Below, piece after piece: positions 1 to 13,317 of a DNA stretch of 64,000 nucleotides. Within the stretch, counting starts at the first letter, position 1; every line of letters begins with the position of its first letter. The notes beneath the pieces are model-generated. The model did not search any database. It was not told where the DNA came from and worked only from the letters and a program-made list of their open reading frames with translations. The stretch comes from Druceiella hillmani (lineage: Eukaryota > Arthropoda > Insecta > Lepidoptera > Hepialidae): assembly GCA_039881145.1 (NCBI GenBank), contig JAYKKI010000062.1:1681501-1745500 (forward strand), given 5' to 3'. The position numbers and the translations under genes are program-made.

Positions 1-270
1 AAATAAAAAATATCTCTGAATTGGCCCAAGAGGTAAAAGGAATTACGTTGGTCATTAGAAAGGTGAACAGATGGAAATATTAAAAGATCTAAAGTCTTAG
101 AACGGGATTTAAGGGACTTTATTAGCGGAAGGTCCTTAATAAATCTATTTACTAATACTTTTTCTAAATGAGTGAAATCTGAAAACATTATATATTGTTG
201 TACAATATTTTTTGAAATATGTATCAAATTGTAATCTAATTCAATTCAAATTACATACATACAATATATG

Positions 271-337
<67 letters not shown>

Positions 338-400
338 TTATATTTATATGTATATATATATATATATACATATAAATATACGTGTGTGTGTGTGTGTGTG
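271..400. repeat. (TA)n microsatellite followed by (TG)n
   Basis: An alternating TA array with a few TG and TTTA interruptions runs into a pure TG stretch at about 382-400. This is a compound microsatellite of the kind that changes length by replication slippage. It carries no coding content. Confidence 0.97.
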
Positions 401-771
401 TAATACATCGTAATGATTTATTAGTAACATACTAAGACAATGATATGTTTAATAATAATAAAAACTAGTATTAAAATTAGACAATTTTATGAGCTTAGCT
501 TAGAAAGAGCTATATTAGTACTAAAGGAGAGTGAGTATAACTGTACGAGAATTTGCCACATGTACAATAGGGGTATGACATGTATCAATGTCAAAATCAA
601 GATCTCTTCAAGAAGAACATTCGTTATTATTATGACACATTTCAGTTATTAGCCCATTTAGAGTCATTTTACGTTAAATGTTACTAACAACGTGACTGTC
701 ACAGAATATAGTATTTTGTTAATTATTTTACTTTTAATAGTTATACACAAATTAAAAAATGTTTATCTTTG

Positions 772-806
772 CACAGACGGATATATTGTGAACATATCCG
801 TCTGTG
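772..806. repeat. Perfect 13-bp inverted repeat, 9-nt loop
   Basis: The arms CACAGACGGATAT (772-784) and ATATCCGTCTGTG (794-806) are exact reverse complements around the loop ATTGTGAAC. The arms are less AT-biased than the surroundings, so chance pairing of low-complexity DNA is a poor explanation. No gene is seen beside it. It is too short for a normal microRNA precursor. Confidence 0.85.
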
Positions 807-987
807 TAGTCAATGGTCAAAGTCAGATAATAGTGACCAAGGAAAAGTCGGAATAAATGATAAAAATAGATACTGGTATCCAAAGAAAAGCCAGGTAAAT
901 TATTAAACTCAATAAACGTCATCAAGTTCTCGCACATATAAAAATGTACAGAAAGTAAGTCATATTTTATTGTCATACGTTCGATCG

Positions 988-1018
988 CGACGTTCATATT
1001 AGCAAAATATGAACGTCG
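988..1018. repeat. Perfect 13-bp inverted repeat, 5-nt loop
   Basis: The arms CGACGTTCATATT (988-1000) and AATATGAACGTCG (1006-1018) are exact reverse complements around AGCAA. It lies about 180 bp after the hairpin at 772-806 but shares no sequence with it. Function is unknown. Confidence 0.85.
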
Positions 1019-1977
1019 AATTATCATTTCATTAGCCACATTTAAGGTGAAGTAACTACGAAAATGGTTCTAGCTAAGAATGGTCGCAATTAGCAAAAGT
1101 TCTTTTTTAAACGATTTTCTCAGTGGTAATATACCAATGGAAAAACCTTCTTCAGCAGAATAAGCGAACAATACAGACTTTACACTCTAAGTGTCCCATT
1201 TTTGTTTCTAGACATATGAAAATATGCAAGGGTTGTATTTTACTTTGTTATTGGTTATTTATTTATCAAAATGACAGAAACTGGTTTGCTTTTTATGCAA
1301 GTTACTGTCGTGATTGGAATAAATTTTATTTCTGGCACGTTCTTACGCATGAAGATTAAGGAAAGAGGGCATTCCTACAACTTTCATTGTTGTCAAATAC
1401 TTATCTACTAGCGGTGAAATTAACGTTTTCAGAGAACATAACGAGTGTTTTAGGCATCATTGCTTTTCTGGTATATTTTAATAAACTCTCCTTGTAATAT
1501 TCCAAGGATCATTATGTTATATAAAGTGAAATATTGTTCCGTTTGGTTGTATTAATTGAAATAATAATCTTGATAAGTACTGAAATTATTTTGATTTGGG
1601 CTTTACTATTTGGTTTCTTTCTTGACAAATGCCTGTAGACAGAAAATATGCTCCGAGGTGTAGAAGAATGGGCTGAGTGCGAATTAAAAATGTGTTAAAT
1701 TATACCATACTAGTTAAAGTTTCCATACATTAGAATTTTACAAAAATGGGAGGGTGATAAGAAAATATCAAACCAAATGTTTTGCACAGTCTTTTGTAAA
1801 AAAAATTAAAATATGAAATGATATGATAACTAGCAATAAAAATTTCCGAAAATGTTTAACCGCATTTTCTGAAATAATAATTGAAGGCGATAAATGACCT
1901 CGATAGATAACATCTTGCAAACAATATCTCGAGGGTGTGCTTAAATAATTTAAGTGCACCGTCGAGACAATGTTGAC

Positions 1978-2006
1978 TTTTTGGCTATTTTTGGGTTAGC
2001 CAAAAA
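1978..2006. repeat. 10-bp inverted repeat
   Basis: TTTTTGGCTA (1978-1987) pairs with TAGCCAAAAA (1997-2006) over a 9-nt loop. On the plus strand it would form a stem ending in an A run. In eukaryotic DNA this is not evidence for a terminator, and I assign no role. Confidence 0.6.
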
Positions 2007-2663
2007 AGATGTACGTGTAAAATTGCATTGTAAATGTTTGAGAAAGAACTAATTACAAGGTCGTAATATATAAGTGAACTTGACGAATTATGTGGTATGA
2101 GTTGTGTAGAAGTTACTAAATGTTTACCAGGTAACTTTATTTAAAAGAAATCAAATAAAATAAAGGGTACATGAACAAATACTTAGATTTTTCATTTTTA
2201 AACTTTATAAAAAATTTTCGAGTCTATTAAGGGGCAAAAATCTTCCACTGAGGTCGGAGTTATTCAGATTACCAATATTTTTATACTCATTGACCGATCA
2301 GAAGTTTATATGAGGGAGAAAGATTACGACTTTTACAAAGAGTTAAAATATAGCTTTATAATTAAACTGTCTCTTTCTTTGATAATTTTAAAACTATATA
2401 TATGCACGTATATTTATAGCAAAGGGGACGTCAAAAAATATGACGATTAGTAAAAAATATGACTTTGTAACCATAAAAACCTGCTTAGAAAGGCATATTG
2501 CCCTAAAAACTTCATAACTACGAAATATCAGAAGATTTTATGAGTGGTAAAACGTTGGGGATTGGACTCGGACTAAAGCGAACAAGCGAAAAGCGGACAA
2601 AAATTATTAAATAAGAAATCGCTAAATAAATTCTAACTGAACAATAAATTACGTCGTCGTTTG

Positions 2664-2770
2664 AGATTATAAAAACTATTATAACGTTCACCATTAGAAA
2701 ACATATTCTGTCGTATAAGATTATAAAAACTATTATAACGTTCACCATTGGAAAACATATTATGTCATAT
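2664..2770. repeat. 54-bp tandem duplication, two copies
   Basis: The unit beginning AGATTATAAAAACTATTATA occurs at 2664-2717 and again at 2718-2770 with only a few substitutions (for example ATTAGAAAA against ATTGGAAAA). A 112-codon minus-strand reading frame spanning it is a by-product of the duplication, not a gene. Confidence 0.93.
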
Positions 2771-4805
2771 AAAATAATAAATTGTGCATTTATATTTATT
2801 ATATTTACAGGGACTTCATTTTTAATTGTAGAAAGTGTTTGGCGTAGTCGAAGCATTTTTCGTTTGGTTTAGTCCCACTGCTAAGAGTCTATGATAGGGC
2901 AGCAAGCCATATAAATATTTTTAGTTGGAAATATATTTGGATCATCAATTTATAAATTTCATCTCGATCGTTCTACTTCTAATAAAACTTTGTTCTCCAT
3001 TGTTATTTGTTTACTTAGTTTAGTTTGTGGACAAAATGTATGAAATATAAGCGAACGAATTTAAAAATATATTAATACCGTAATGTGTAAGAGTAAGAAA
3101 AGGAAATGCAAGATATGCGGAAAGTTTAGATTTGTTTTCAACCAAAGAAAGCTTTTTTATATATCAATCAGTAAATCAACGAAATCAATTTCATCTGATA
3201 ACGTTCTGAACCCCAGTGGCTGACAGATATATTTCTTTCTTAAACTCCTATCTGTATTCACACAATTTTGACGACCTCGTAAATCTCAATATTTTAGGTT
3301 TACATAGTAAATACCTACCTATTGTTTCCTTTTCGTATTTATGAAAACTTTCTTTCTTCTTTGAGTCTTTATACTAACGCAAATAAATAATTATATCGTT
3401 TTAGAATTTGAATACGGCACGTGTAACGTTTTGATATCAAGGTCGGTATCGGTGAGTGTAGAACATTAAAGTGATAAAAGACCTTCAATCCACTATATCT
3501 TTCTAACTATGGTAATTTTTAAATTGCGTTAGATTTAAATGAGGCCATTCATTACAAAATACACTTAACAGAAGCTTATATTCCTGCCAATTCATATTGA
3601 GATCTCCTTAGTTGGAATTTAAAAAAATAAATAAATTCAAAGTATTTGTTGATACAACAATCGATAGCGATTGATTCTCCAGTAAAATAAGGAATGAAAA
3701 TATGAAAAAACAAATATGAGTAGAGCTGTTGTCAAGGTTTGGAACTTCGAAAGACGATATGTTATCAAAATAGATATATTATCAACTTTATTACCTTCGG
3801 TTGTCCACATAATCTGAAATAGATTTGAATAAACAGAGGATCAGAAATAAATACTTATTTTTATAATTTCTTAGAAAAATTTCTGACTTATCGCAATGAA
3901 ATCATTTTTAAGTGAACGAATAAAATTGAAAAATCGTGTGGAAATTAATATACAAAATATTAAATCATAATAAATATACAAAAATATCTCTTGAAAAAAA
4001 AATAAAACTATTTGTTAATTTATCAACACTATTGCTAAATTTTGTATTTCATAACATTTTTAATAGCTACAAATTTAATGACCAATTTTATGTTTAATCT
4101 CTTAAGTTGGATGGGTAAATGCCTAAAAAGAATAAAGTGTATTATAACATATATGATTAAAAGTTATTTAAATAAATCAAATGCAAAGTATGCAATTACA
4201 CCACAATTATACTTCTGAAGCGGTCGATGTAGAAAGTCCCAATCCAAAAAGTTAGGATGTGCTTTCTTATCGTTTTTTATATAATACAACGCATAAAAAA
4301 GTATTTGTGTAGCAGGGCGGTAACTAAAATTGGAAAAATATAATTGTAGTATGCCGATCTCAATATAGCTGTACACCCGTAGGGTAAATAAAGGCACACT
4401 TTTCAACATCAACCAGCGCATTTACCTGTCTCAGCGCTATAGAACTCGTAACTATAAGCTCTAGTCGACGTCGGTCCAGGAACATGTAGCAGGAAGTGTC
4501 GCCCGCGCCGTTTCAATTTCCTGCCCAAGCGTGCCTCTCTTACATTGTAATATTCGAATATTATTTTCATATAATATGTGTATTTTAGCACTGTTTTTTT
4601 TTCAAAATTAAAATTACATGAATTGTTTTATATAAAATAATATTTGCCATTGTTCTATTGGAACAAATTGATAGCAAATCTAACAATGATATTCCACAAC
4701 TTTTATTTCTAGGTCTGTTACAATATTTTATTCTTGCCTTGGGATTGAATTCAATATTAGAAGATATTCCTGTAAGTTACATTTTATTTTACTACAACGT
4801 CATCG

Positions 4806-4960
4806 CTGTGACTTGTTGAACTGACCACAAGGCATACGACCTTCGTCAGTGCGGTGCACCGCGAGGACCCGAGTTCCATTCCCGGCTGCTCATCGAGCGA
4901 GTCTGTACTAGTGTTCTGATTGGCAGTAAGAAATTGCTTTCAAAGCAAAGAGTCCGAATT
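4806..4960 (+). mobile_element. tRNA-derived SINE relic
   Basis: The tRNA-like part carries CGCGAGGACCCGAGTTCCATTCCC (positions 4860-4883), which closely resembles the T-arm and B box (GGTTCGATTCCC) of RNA polymerase III promoters in insect tRNA-derived SINEs. The A-box region upstream is degraded. The downstream body (TCTGTACTAGTGTTCTGATT and on) is SINE-like, but I cannot assign it to a named family. The relic at 53,346 shares the same core, which supports one SINE class. I infer that it is old and inactive. Confidence 0.6.
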
Positions 4961-5007
4961 TAGAAATAAAACATAAATAAAACTTATAGAAATAATATAT
5001 TAACTTT

Positions 5008-5110
5008 TAAGGTTCCGTTCCTCGGATTGAAAAATGGAACCAATATAATACGTCTCATACGATATAATACGTATCCACCTGTCAGTCTATCTCTCATTAT
5101 ACTATTAGAC
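5008..5110 (-). mobile_element. Fragment of the ACGGAACC dispersed repeat family
   Basis: The plus strand reads GGTTCCGTTCC...AATGGAACC, then a TATAATACGTCTC-like stretch and CACCTGTCAGTCTATCT. This is the reverse complement of the family's 3' end, seen in plus orientation at 29,580-29,680, where a GACAGACCGACGG stretch is followed by a GGTTCC...GGAACC-like terminus. Only the terminal part is recognisable. The family is familiar from lepidopteran genomes, but I do not assign a class. Confidence 0.55.
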
Positions 5111-7096
5111 ATAGAAACTTAAAGTCTGGCATAGCAATACATTTTATTAACCCACATATTTTACACCAGCTAACTTCTCTCTTAATATCCAATGAGAATT
5201 AAAGAAAGGGTAAGTCAGCTACTAAAAAAGATTTTTTTAATTTTATGAATCATGTAAATGGTCATGGAAATCATTTAAAAGGACTTGTTAGGAGAAATTC
5301 AAAAATATTTTTAAATAATTTTAAATTCTATATTTAAAATATAATCTAAAAAAAAATTTAAAAAACAGGGCACATTGTTCCGAAAAAATAGGGACAGTGA
5401 AATATGAGTACATAATTACAGGAAAAATGTAGCGATTACCATATATCTTATAATTTTATTAATGTGAATTATATTTTTACCCCTGTGAAAGATATAATAG
5501 ATGATATATTTATGTTAGGTTGGGAAAAATTAAAATTTATGAATAGTTTAATATTCATTTATACCCTTAAGAATTGATGAAGGCCTAAATATATATGAAC
5601 TTTTGGTTGCTATTTTCATTTGATCACATATACTTTTGTCGATAATTTTAAATTTATTCTGTAACATAATTTTAACGCAATTTGTGGTAGCAACACAGAG
5701 TAAATGGCACACAATTTCTTTGACGTGCAGTCTAAATACCTCAAATGAACAGACGTTACGGTATTAGTCAAATTACTTGTGTTCTGGGATTATCCTCTCA
5801 AGTATGAGTCCTATGGCTACTTCAAAATAAAAACAAAGAAGCACTAAAGGCGGTATTCGTAACTGATCTTTATAAAACTATATCTGAGCTACCAATACGT
5901 TAGCATCAACATATAGCTAAATTATTTGTATCTAACCGGTAAAATGAAGATGTTCGAAAAAGTAGTAGCACTTGAACTAAAGGAATCCTCAATAAAGAGA
6001 CCGTACCAGAATAGTAATAAAAGGCAAAAAAATAAATGAATATGAAATTTAACGCCAAAGAAAAGATGAGATATTGTAAAAGAGACTGTATGAAAACTTT
6101 TCAAAGCTATCATATCATGGCCAGATATGTTATCAGTTCGTTCCAAATAAATGAAACCTCTCGAAATATTCTCCCTTAAATAAATTTTGAAATAAAATCT
6201 TATATCAAATATTAAACAATTATTAGAAGAAAACATCATTATGAAAATTTGAAAAGAACATTCTAATGCCACAATAAAAGAGAGGCAATCGAAACGAAGA
6301 CAGTTACTGCCACGTGTCATTCGTTGTGGCAGCTCAGTTTCCGGTGAACGGGGCGACGTCGTTCGCCTCAGTTATGAGTATCGCAGAACTAGGACTGGTA
6401 TCTGTGCTGACTGATGTTAAAAAACGTCTCTTTATTGACCCTACATGAGATGGCCGTTCTAAAAATTTACTTTTTAATTCTAGTAATAAATCAGTAATAA
6501 TTCGGTATTGTATTATATAAAGTAAAGTAGAAAGCACAAGTTCGTTCTTACTATGAAGAACTTCTCCGTCAACTACTTCAGAAGTATGATTGTGGCTTAA
6601 TTACACGGTTTGCAATTGACAGTTATTTAAATATTCTATAATTATAAATGTTATAAAGCACTTTTCTTTTTTTGACATTAACATATCTAGAGTATGGAAT
6701 CAGATATTTAATTGGTCAAAAACTCAACAGAAATAAATCAGTAAAAAAAATCTTAAAAAATACAAAATTTACAAATATTAATGACAAAAAAGGAAAAAGA
6801 TTTACTTGTTATAGAAAGCAGCACCAAAATATACAAAGTTTTAAATTTGATTTTTTACATTTTCATGCGCAGTTTTGATTTTCGTAGGATTTTATACTTT
6901 CATTCTTTCACTTAAAAGTAACTTAATTTTTATGATACGAGACATTTTTCAAAGAAAAATTAAAAACTACAAAATGTTTCCGTGCAGTGTTGTTCATTAA
7001 AATTGATAAAAAGTTTTGTAAATAATCAATCGATCTTGAAATTGGTAATAACTATATTCAACACTGCTAATTAAGAAGGAAACTTATGTCTTATTA

Positions 7097-7124
7097 GAGT
7101 TACCACGATTGAGTTACCACGATT
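7097..7124. repeat. 14-bp tandem duplication
   Basis: GAGTTACCACGATT occurs twice head to tail with no mismatch. It is a simple slippage-type duplication. Confidence 0.9.
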
Positions 7125-7199
7125 GGGCACATTTACTACACAGGAATCTGCGATTCCTAATACTACTCCTTTCTCCGTTGTTATTGTTGATATCCAAAC

Positions 7200-7275
7200 T
7201 AATACTATAAATGTAGAAGCAAATTTGTCTGTTTATTTGTTATGCTTTCACATATCGGCTTCTCAATCAAGGTGG
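7200..7275 (+). mobile_element. Short dispersed-repeat fragment
   Basis: ATGTAGAAGCAAATTTGTCTG followed by TTTATTTGTTATGCTTTCAC resembles the head of a repeat common in moth and butterfly genomes (AATGCGAAAGT...GTCTGTCTGTTACGCTTTCACG). A related fragment including the next part of that repeat lies at 28,535-28,700. It is degraded and identified from memory of the family only. Confidence 0.4.
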
Positions 7276-10200
7276 AAGATATTTTCAAGCAGTTTTTAAA
7301 AAAATTTAAATAGCTTTTTAAATTCTCTTAAAAAGTGACTTTTTATGTCATCTATCTTTAAATAAATGTTCAATTAAAACACGTGAAAATGAAAACAGAA
7401 AGTGGATAAAGAACAAAATGTAACGTAGTTTTATTGTGAATAGAATATACGGAAATGGAAATTTTGAAAGCGATGACCCAAACACTTTTTCATTGTGGCA
7501 TAATAATAATTAAGGCTTGCTGTCGTATCACAGATTCGTGCTAATGATTCAAAGACCGTATCAATATCTTTCTAAAATTGTTATTTGAGGGCATATGAGT
7601 TTGTATAACTCGGAATGACGATACGAAATATAGTTTAATGTTGCCTTTATTTAGTTTTTTCTTCCAAATAATTATCCTTAGCTTTTTTACCAAATTCTCT
7701 ACTATTAAATAAGGTAATTCGAGTTTAATTCTGTTTATTGATAATTACGAAGCTTTTAAAGCAATGGTCCATTCTGGGCATATTTTATGTTCTAAAAATT
7801 ATATTTTGATTTATTCATCATCATATTTTCCAATGCACGGTTTTCTACAAATTTAAAGCCAGAAATAATATGAAAATTATCGGTTTATTAAAAAAAGTTT
7901 TCTCCAGTCTTCGATAAGAAAAAAATTGATAAACTGAAGATAATCTGACTTCGCCAAAAGTTTTTTGACTTTTAACAGATTTGAAAGACTTTAAGGTATT
8001 ATTTTTACGTTGATAATGTAAATATTTACATACGCGTCCTTTATTTTCGTGGTTTTCATATAAAGATAACGTATTAAACATTTAATAAATTTTACACAAC
8101 TTCTAAATTCAGTCTTGCCATTTACTGTGGGAAGTGCTTAGGATGCTTATAAAGTTTATTCGACAATTCTAAAATTATTTAAATAAAACCATATATATAG
8201 TAAGGTTAATAAATTTTACTTTGATACTTTGTGGAGAATTGAAACAAAAACAGTTTAGGCACTCAACAAAAATTGCATTAATTTTCTTATGATAAAGTTA
8301 TTTATATCACATACGTATACCAGTAACAACGCTTCATAACAAAGGATGCCTACAATTATACAAAAAAACGGAAATATGGTAAATATATGCTATACACCAC
8401 ATTTGCATCACCACCAGTATTTACAGTTTCGTAGAAACTAGAAATGATTATAATTTCGTGTTGGCTATCCATATGTTGAGAGTTTGTAACTTGAACCTTT
8501 CTCCATAGTTGATAGTAAAATTTTGCTATATGTTCTTATGTTCAATCAAAAGACATACGTAAAACGAAATGGCCAAAAAAGGTTCAGATAACGTGTATTT
8601 AATAATGGTGATTTCTTTTAACACCCCGTTGAACGGGTTGACATTACATAACTCTTTGAAAATGCAATAAATTATGTCTCAAAATATTTTTTATTTAGTG
8701 TTATTGTTTGTGGTATCTAGAGCTCCAAATTCATTTCATCACATTCTCAAGCACACCTTTAATTTTTCAAAAGAATACTTCAAAAATCAGAAAAAAGAAG
8801 TGATAACGTTTATCAAGTACAATTTGTTAACAAAAACACGGTTAAATCGCTAATTCCTGAGATACTAAAAAGAAACGAAATGTTAAATATTTTATTGCAA
8901 ATTTTGAAAAAATTTTTTGCGAGGTTAAAAGTAATGATTTCTACACCCACGTTAATTTTGGTCACGATTCAAATATATGCAAACTTCAATTGTTACGTAG
9001 CCCTAAAATAATATTTAACTCGCAATATGCCTCTTCTCCCCCCTGCTGAACACAACAAAGACATTTTACACACCTACCTATACATTTGTCAAGAAACAAA
9101 CTAAATTTTAAAGGCGACATTAAAATAATTTTAGTACTTATGTTTAGTATATATGATTAGTGCTTCGTTTGTAGAGCCGAACGTAGCGAAACTTCACACA
9201 ACTTTACTTTTTTTTTACTTTACTTCACACAACGTCATGATTCTTGGTATGGCAAAAGTGTGTTCTTATTAAAATATAACATAAACACGATGATGTCTAA
9301 AATGATGTCATTAAGTACTCTCAAAATGCTAATTTTAGAGCTGGTAGGTAAATAATTGACACACATGGCGCTTGTGGAGGAACGCCCTCTTTCATTACCC
9401 CTCATTTGTCAGTGCGTGTTCAAAAATAAAATTTGGTCCTCACATGATAGTAATGAGTATAAAAAGCATACCACTTACTATGCATATACATGACATTACG
9501 GATGTAGAGGTCAAACCCTTACATACTTTTATATGTTTAGTAGCAAAAATGGAACCATTGTATCAATAATTTGTTATCTGCCAAATATCTGAAATTTGGA
9601 GCGAATATAGCTCTTTTTAAAAAAGGCCCATCAAATTCATTGATAATAACTGGAAAATATAAAAGAAAAAGAAAAAAAACTAAAACCAAAGTAGAAACCA
9701 TAGTATCTAAAAATATATTTAGTTTACCATTCGAGGTTTAATTTTTCAATAACTTGGGATTAGAAATGGCAGGGGTATGTTGTCTGGCCGCTTATAATTC
9801 CGATCTATCAATGACAAAACAATAAACAATTTATAATAAATATTTGAAGAAGAAAATAGTTTAGTAATTCATACAATGTCAAAGCGAAATGAAATGAAAT
9901 TAATTCATTGCGTGAATTTGTAAATGGATTAAATTTTATAACTCAAATTCACAAATATAAGCATTTATTTACCAAATTTATATACTTTTAACACCCGCAC
10001 TAATATCACAATAATAATGTTTTAAAATCTCTTTCATCAGTTTGGGAAACTTTAATGCCATGTTGTTGTTTATATTATAAAATAATTAATTATTCACGAA
10101 GACAACATTTAATGAAACGGAAATAGAAATAAAAAACATATAATGTAACTTTTTCTGCGGAATTGAAAAGCTGATTTAACATTTTATGAGTACGAACTAT

Positions 10201-10771
10201 TGAAGTAAATTAACCGTAATCGCAAAAAAAAATTTTTTTCCCTGAAACCTGACAGCTAATTTTCACAAATTTTGCTATAGTATATACTATCATTTTCATA
10301 ATATTTCTTGTAAAATTAACTTGTTCAAAAAAAATTAATTATAGAACTCTTCAGAATTTAAATATATTTGATGCACATTGTATTAAGAAATATATCTTTT
10401 ATTTTTCGTGCTTTTGTTGATCTCACAAGGAAGAATTATCTAGGAAGTGGCATTTTGTCCCAATTTTAAGTTTTTTCATCACGAAAAGTGTGTTCTCACC
10501 AAACGTGTTTTATTTTTACTAGTTGAATTCGTAACTGCAAACAGTACTTCTTAAATAGCTACATACCGAATTTAAAAATATTCAATTTGTAATTTTTTTA
10601 AAAATTACTCAGTATTTAAATACACGCAAATTTTTACTATATCTAAATAAAAACACGTTTAAATACCTAATTTTATGTATTTTTATCGCCAAGAAAACAA
10701 AATGTTTTCACTTAATTTGGTACGGAATGAACCGACGGGTCTAAACAAATTTGCAAGATAAAATTTTGTAA

Positions 10772-11060
10772 AAAACCTGTCAAGCACGAGTGAAACTCGC
10801 AGTACGATTATTTTGTATACATTTAATCATTTATAAATATTTATTGTTATATTTAATGATATAATATTCCTATTAAACTATTAACAAAATTTTAATTTTT
10901 CGTATGAAATATATTGCCTACTATATCGGGTACAGGCGCAAATTTAAAAAAAATGGTATGTGACAATACTATAAATTAACGATTTTTGGATTGTTTACTT
11001 TACCTGTGCTATTAGGCCTCATTTTTTGCTAAATATTTTGATTTTAGGTCAACAGGAAAT
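10772..11060 (+). mobile_element. ACGGAACC-family dispersed repeat, degraded copy
   Basis: The left end CCTGTCAAGCACGAGTGAAA plus CTCGCAGTACG matches the copy at 29,345 (CCTATCAAGAATGAGTGAAA plus CTCGCACTACG). Both continue with ATACATTTA, an AT-rich body, ATTCCTATT, a TATTGCC motif and ACAGGCGCA/ACAGGTGCA followed by TTTAAAAAAAAT. The order of these blocks is the same in the two copies. Around 11,047 it carries TCAACAGGAAATACCGTATA, matched at about 26,669. The 3' terminus is not recognisable. Confidence 0.65.
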
Positions 11061-12602
11061 ACCGTATAAGTTTTGATTTATTTGCGAGTGCAAAATATGC
11101 GGCATAAATGGTTGTATTTTTAGGGTTTTTCATCAAAAATTGGTATAGAAATAACTTAGAATTTTTAAGTTGTTACTGTTTTCATTAGCATGAAATTATC
11201 TACATGTAAATTCTGAGCTAAACGAAGTCTTTATTTTTGACACACGTACGCGTGTATCATACAAAGAGAAAAAAAAAATGGAAAAGCATATTGTCAACAC
11301 GTTTTATCTATTTTTCTTCTCTCCTATAGAAAAATAAATGTTTTGTGTAATAATTTTTGATGGCAAGCGATTTAGTTCTTTTCAAATATTTTTTTTTGCC
11401 ATTATATCTTGGTTATCAAATATATAATTACTTGGAAAAAAAGCGAGGATTTATGAATATTGATATGTAAATGTTCATCGAATATGTCATAGTTTATTGC
11501 ATGCGTCGTTCAACATAATACGAATGTTTACTGCTAGATAGTGATAGCGCTGCACAAACGTTGCCAACCCTCATAGCCTTGCATAACGGTTTTTTTTCTT
11601 TTATATATCTTATTTAAAATACCTAGTCTTTTTGTTTATATATCCTGTATTGCAATCTAATCAAAAAAAATTTTCGTCAACTGTAATTTAAGTTACAAAA
11701 TAAAAAAAAGAGTAAAACTATGGATACGTCTGTCCAGTAGGCACCCAGCTACCTCATTGGAGACGCCATTAATAACTATTTATACAGGTAGTGTGTCAGC
11801 AGTTCAGAGGGGAAATAATGTTATCAAAAAGAGATAATCATATAATCATGTCTTTTGGTCTCAATATTTCTATTTGCACATCGACGAATAAGAGAAAAAT
11901 GACACAAGAATTATTTGCATTTTGTATAGCGAACTAATAAAAAGTATCAGTTTTGCTGGCTATCGTGAAAGCTTGGGTTTTATTTTTAGATGATGGCCAT
12001 TAGTTAAACGTCCGTAGCTCCATGAATAATGCACACGATAAACTACACAGATTAACGTTAGACGGATTTTTATACAGAACTGCTTTTTCATTGGAATTAA
12101 ACCAGGGTTATTTTCAAGATAGTACCACAAAACCATATGTCCAACAAAGCGCTTATATTTTAAAAATTAATAATCTTTAGACTTCTCTACCTCATTTGAT
12201 ATAAAATTATTATATTTGTCGTAAGTCATAATTAATATGGACGTCCCAGTTCAATAAAAATGTAATATGACCTAATATAATTACTTTGGAGGGAGATATA
12301 TATTACATATAATCGCGCATATCTCCAAAACTATGACATCTAGAATCATCGCTATAGTTTTCTTGATTAATATTGTTTTTCTATTATTTTACATTCAGTA
12401 GTTTTGGAAATAAGGAAGTTATATATTTTTGTTTAATATTTTTTTAGTACATGTATAAAAATTTGCCACTTCAAATTATGAAAAACAGCATTTATAAGCC
12501 TCTTATAATTGGTCATTTCAAGCGATTCACCGCAGTAAACAAGGAAATTGAAAAAAAATCAGGTAATTATTTTACTCTTCCCCTCCCTCCTTTCTTAAGA
12601 AG
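11061..12602. other. Anonymous AT-rich DNA
   Basis: I see no gene, RNA gene or clear repeat. There are homopolymer A and T runs and short chance reading frames only. Confidence 0.55.
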
Positions 12603-12722
12603 TTACGCAAAATTTCAAGTTTCTTGTTGCGCAAAATTTTAAGTTTCGTGTCACGCAAAATTTTAAATTTCTTATTACGCAAAATTTCAAGTTTCTTGTT
12701 ACACAAAATTTCAAGTTTCTGC
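12603..12722. repeat. 24-bp minisatellite, about five copies
   Basis: Units start at 12603, 12627, 12651, 12675 and 12699, each a version of TTACGCAAAATTTCAAGTTT plus CTTG. Because 24 is a multiple of three, the minus strand stays open and would encode repeats of RNLKFCVT. The surrounding frame has no recognisable protein, so I read this as a minisatellite that keeps a frame open, not as a gene. Copies differ at a few positions; copy 1 and copy 4 are the most alike. Confidence 0.93.
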
Positions 12723-13317
12723 GGAAAGCGTTTCTAAGAAAAACGGTTTTGAATGACAAATAGGCGAATTCGCGAGGGGTCTTAGAATGGTTTCGTTTCT
12801 TCTTTTCAGGTAGGAGACATTGAAAATATACCAATAGGTAAATTTTATAATTCAATTTATTTATAAGGTTTTACCTGTCCACTTGTTACTAATTAAATAT
12901 AATTCAGAATAGCGTTAAACGGATTTTTAAACAGAACTATAGGCATTACAAAATTTCATTTGCATTGCACACGATTTTGCTTGCTAATTCGTACGAATTA
13001 TTGACGCTCATTGTTCATGCCCATTTGGTCTAAATATGACCAATTTTATTATATTGATTTGGACAGGAAATAATTTAATATTCAAAAATAATCAAAAGCA
13101 ATGCAGAAGTGTGTAGTTCTACGTTTAAAGTTGATTCAATTTAGATACCCTCTGCGTAGACGAAGAAACACAGTATACGAACAGACTTAAAGATATAAAT
13201 ATTATTTTGATAACAGCGAAACGCCGTGCAGATAATAACCACAACATTTTAAAACGCCACTCTAAGCTCGGGGACGAATAATTTGAAAGAGAATACATTC
13301 GAACGGATATAGTTGAC

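Larger units (their letters stand above)
401..4800. other. Anonymous AT-rich DNA
   Basis: Apart from the two 13-bp hairpins, the 10-bp hairpin and the 54-bp duplication listed separately, I see no gene, RNA gene or recognised mobile element here. The reading frames are short and have AT-rich, low-complexity translations. The part at about 4,400-4,560 is visibly richer in GC but has no translation that I recognise. Confidence 0.6.
4961..10771. other. Anonymous AT-rich DNA
   Basis: No gene is supported here. It holds the ACGGAACC fragment at 5,008, a 14-bp tandem duplication (GAGTTACCACGATT) at 7,097-7,124, and a short dispersed-repeat fragment at 7,200-7,275. The stretch 6,310-6,420 is GC-richer than its surroundings and open on the minus strand, but the translation matches nothing I know and no splice signals frame it. 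Confidence 0.55.

Noticed and set aside
271..400. Telomere or centromere signal
   Set aside because: The insect telomere repeat TTAGG is not seen in tandem anywhere; this is an ordinary microsatellite.
1978..2006. Hairpin followed by an A/T run as a bacterial-type terminator
   Set aside because: The window is eukaryotic in character, and no gene ends here.
4872..4883. True tRNA gene from the B-box-like sequence
   Set aside because: The acceptor stem and anticodon arm cannot be folded around it; the SINE relic at 53,346 shares the same context.
5922..6320. 132-codon minus-strand open frame, the longest in the window
   Set aside because: The translation is hydrophobic and AT-biased with no known motif. 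Frames of this length are expected by chance in 64 kb of AT-rich DNA when all six frames are read, and no splice or start context supports it.
6334..6537. 67-codon minus-strand frame in a GC-richer patch
   Set aside because: Composition is suggestive, but there is no recognised motif, and the frame ends in a stop without a splice donor.
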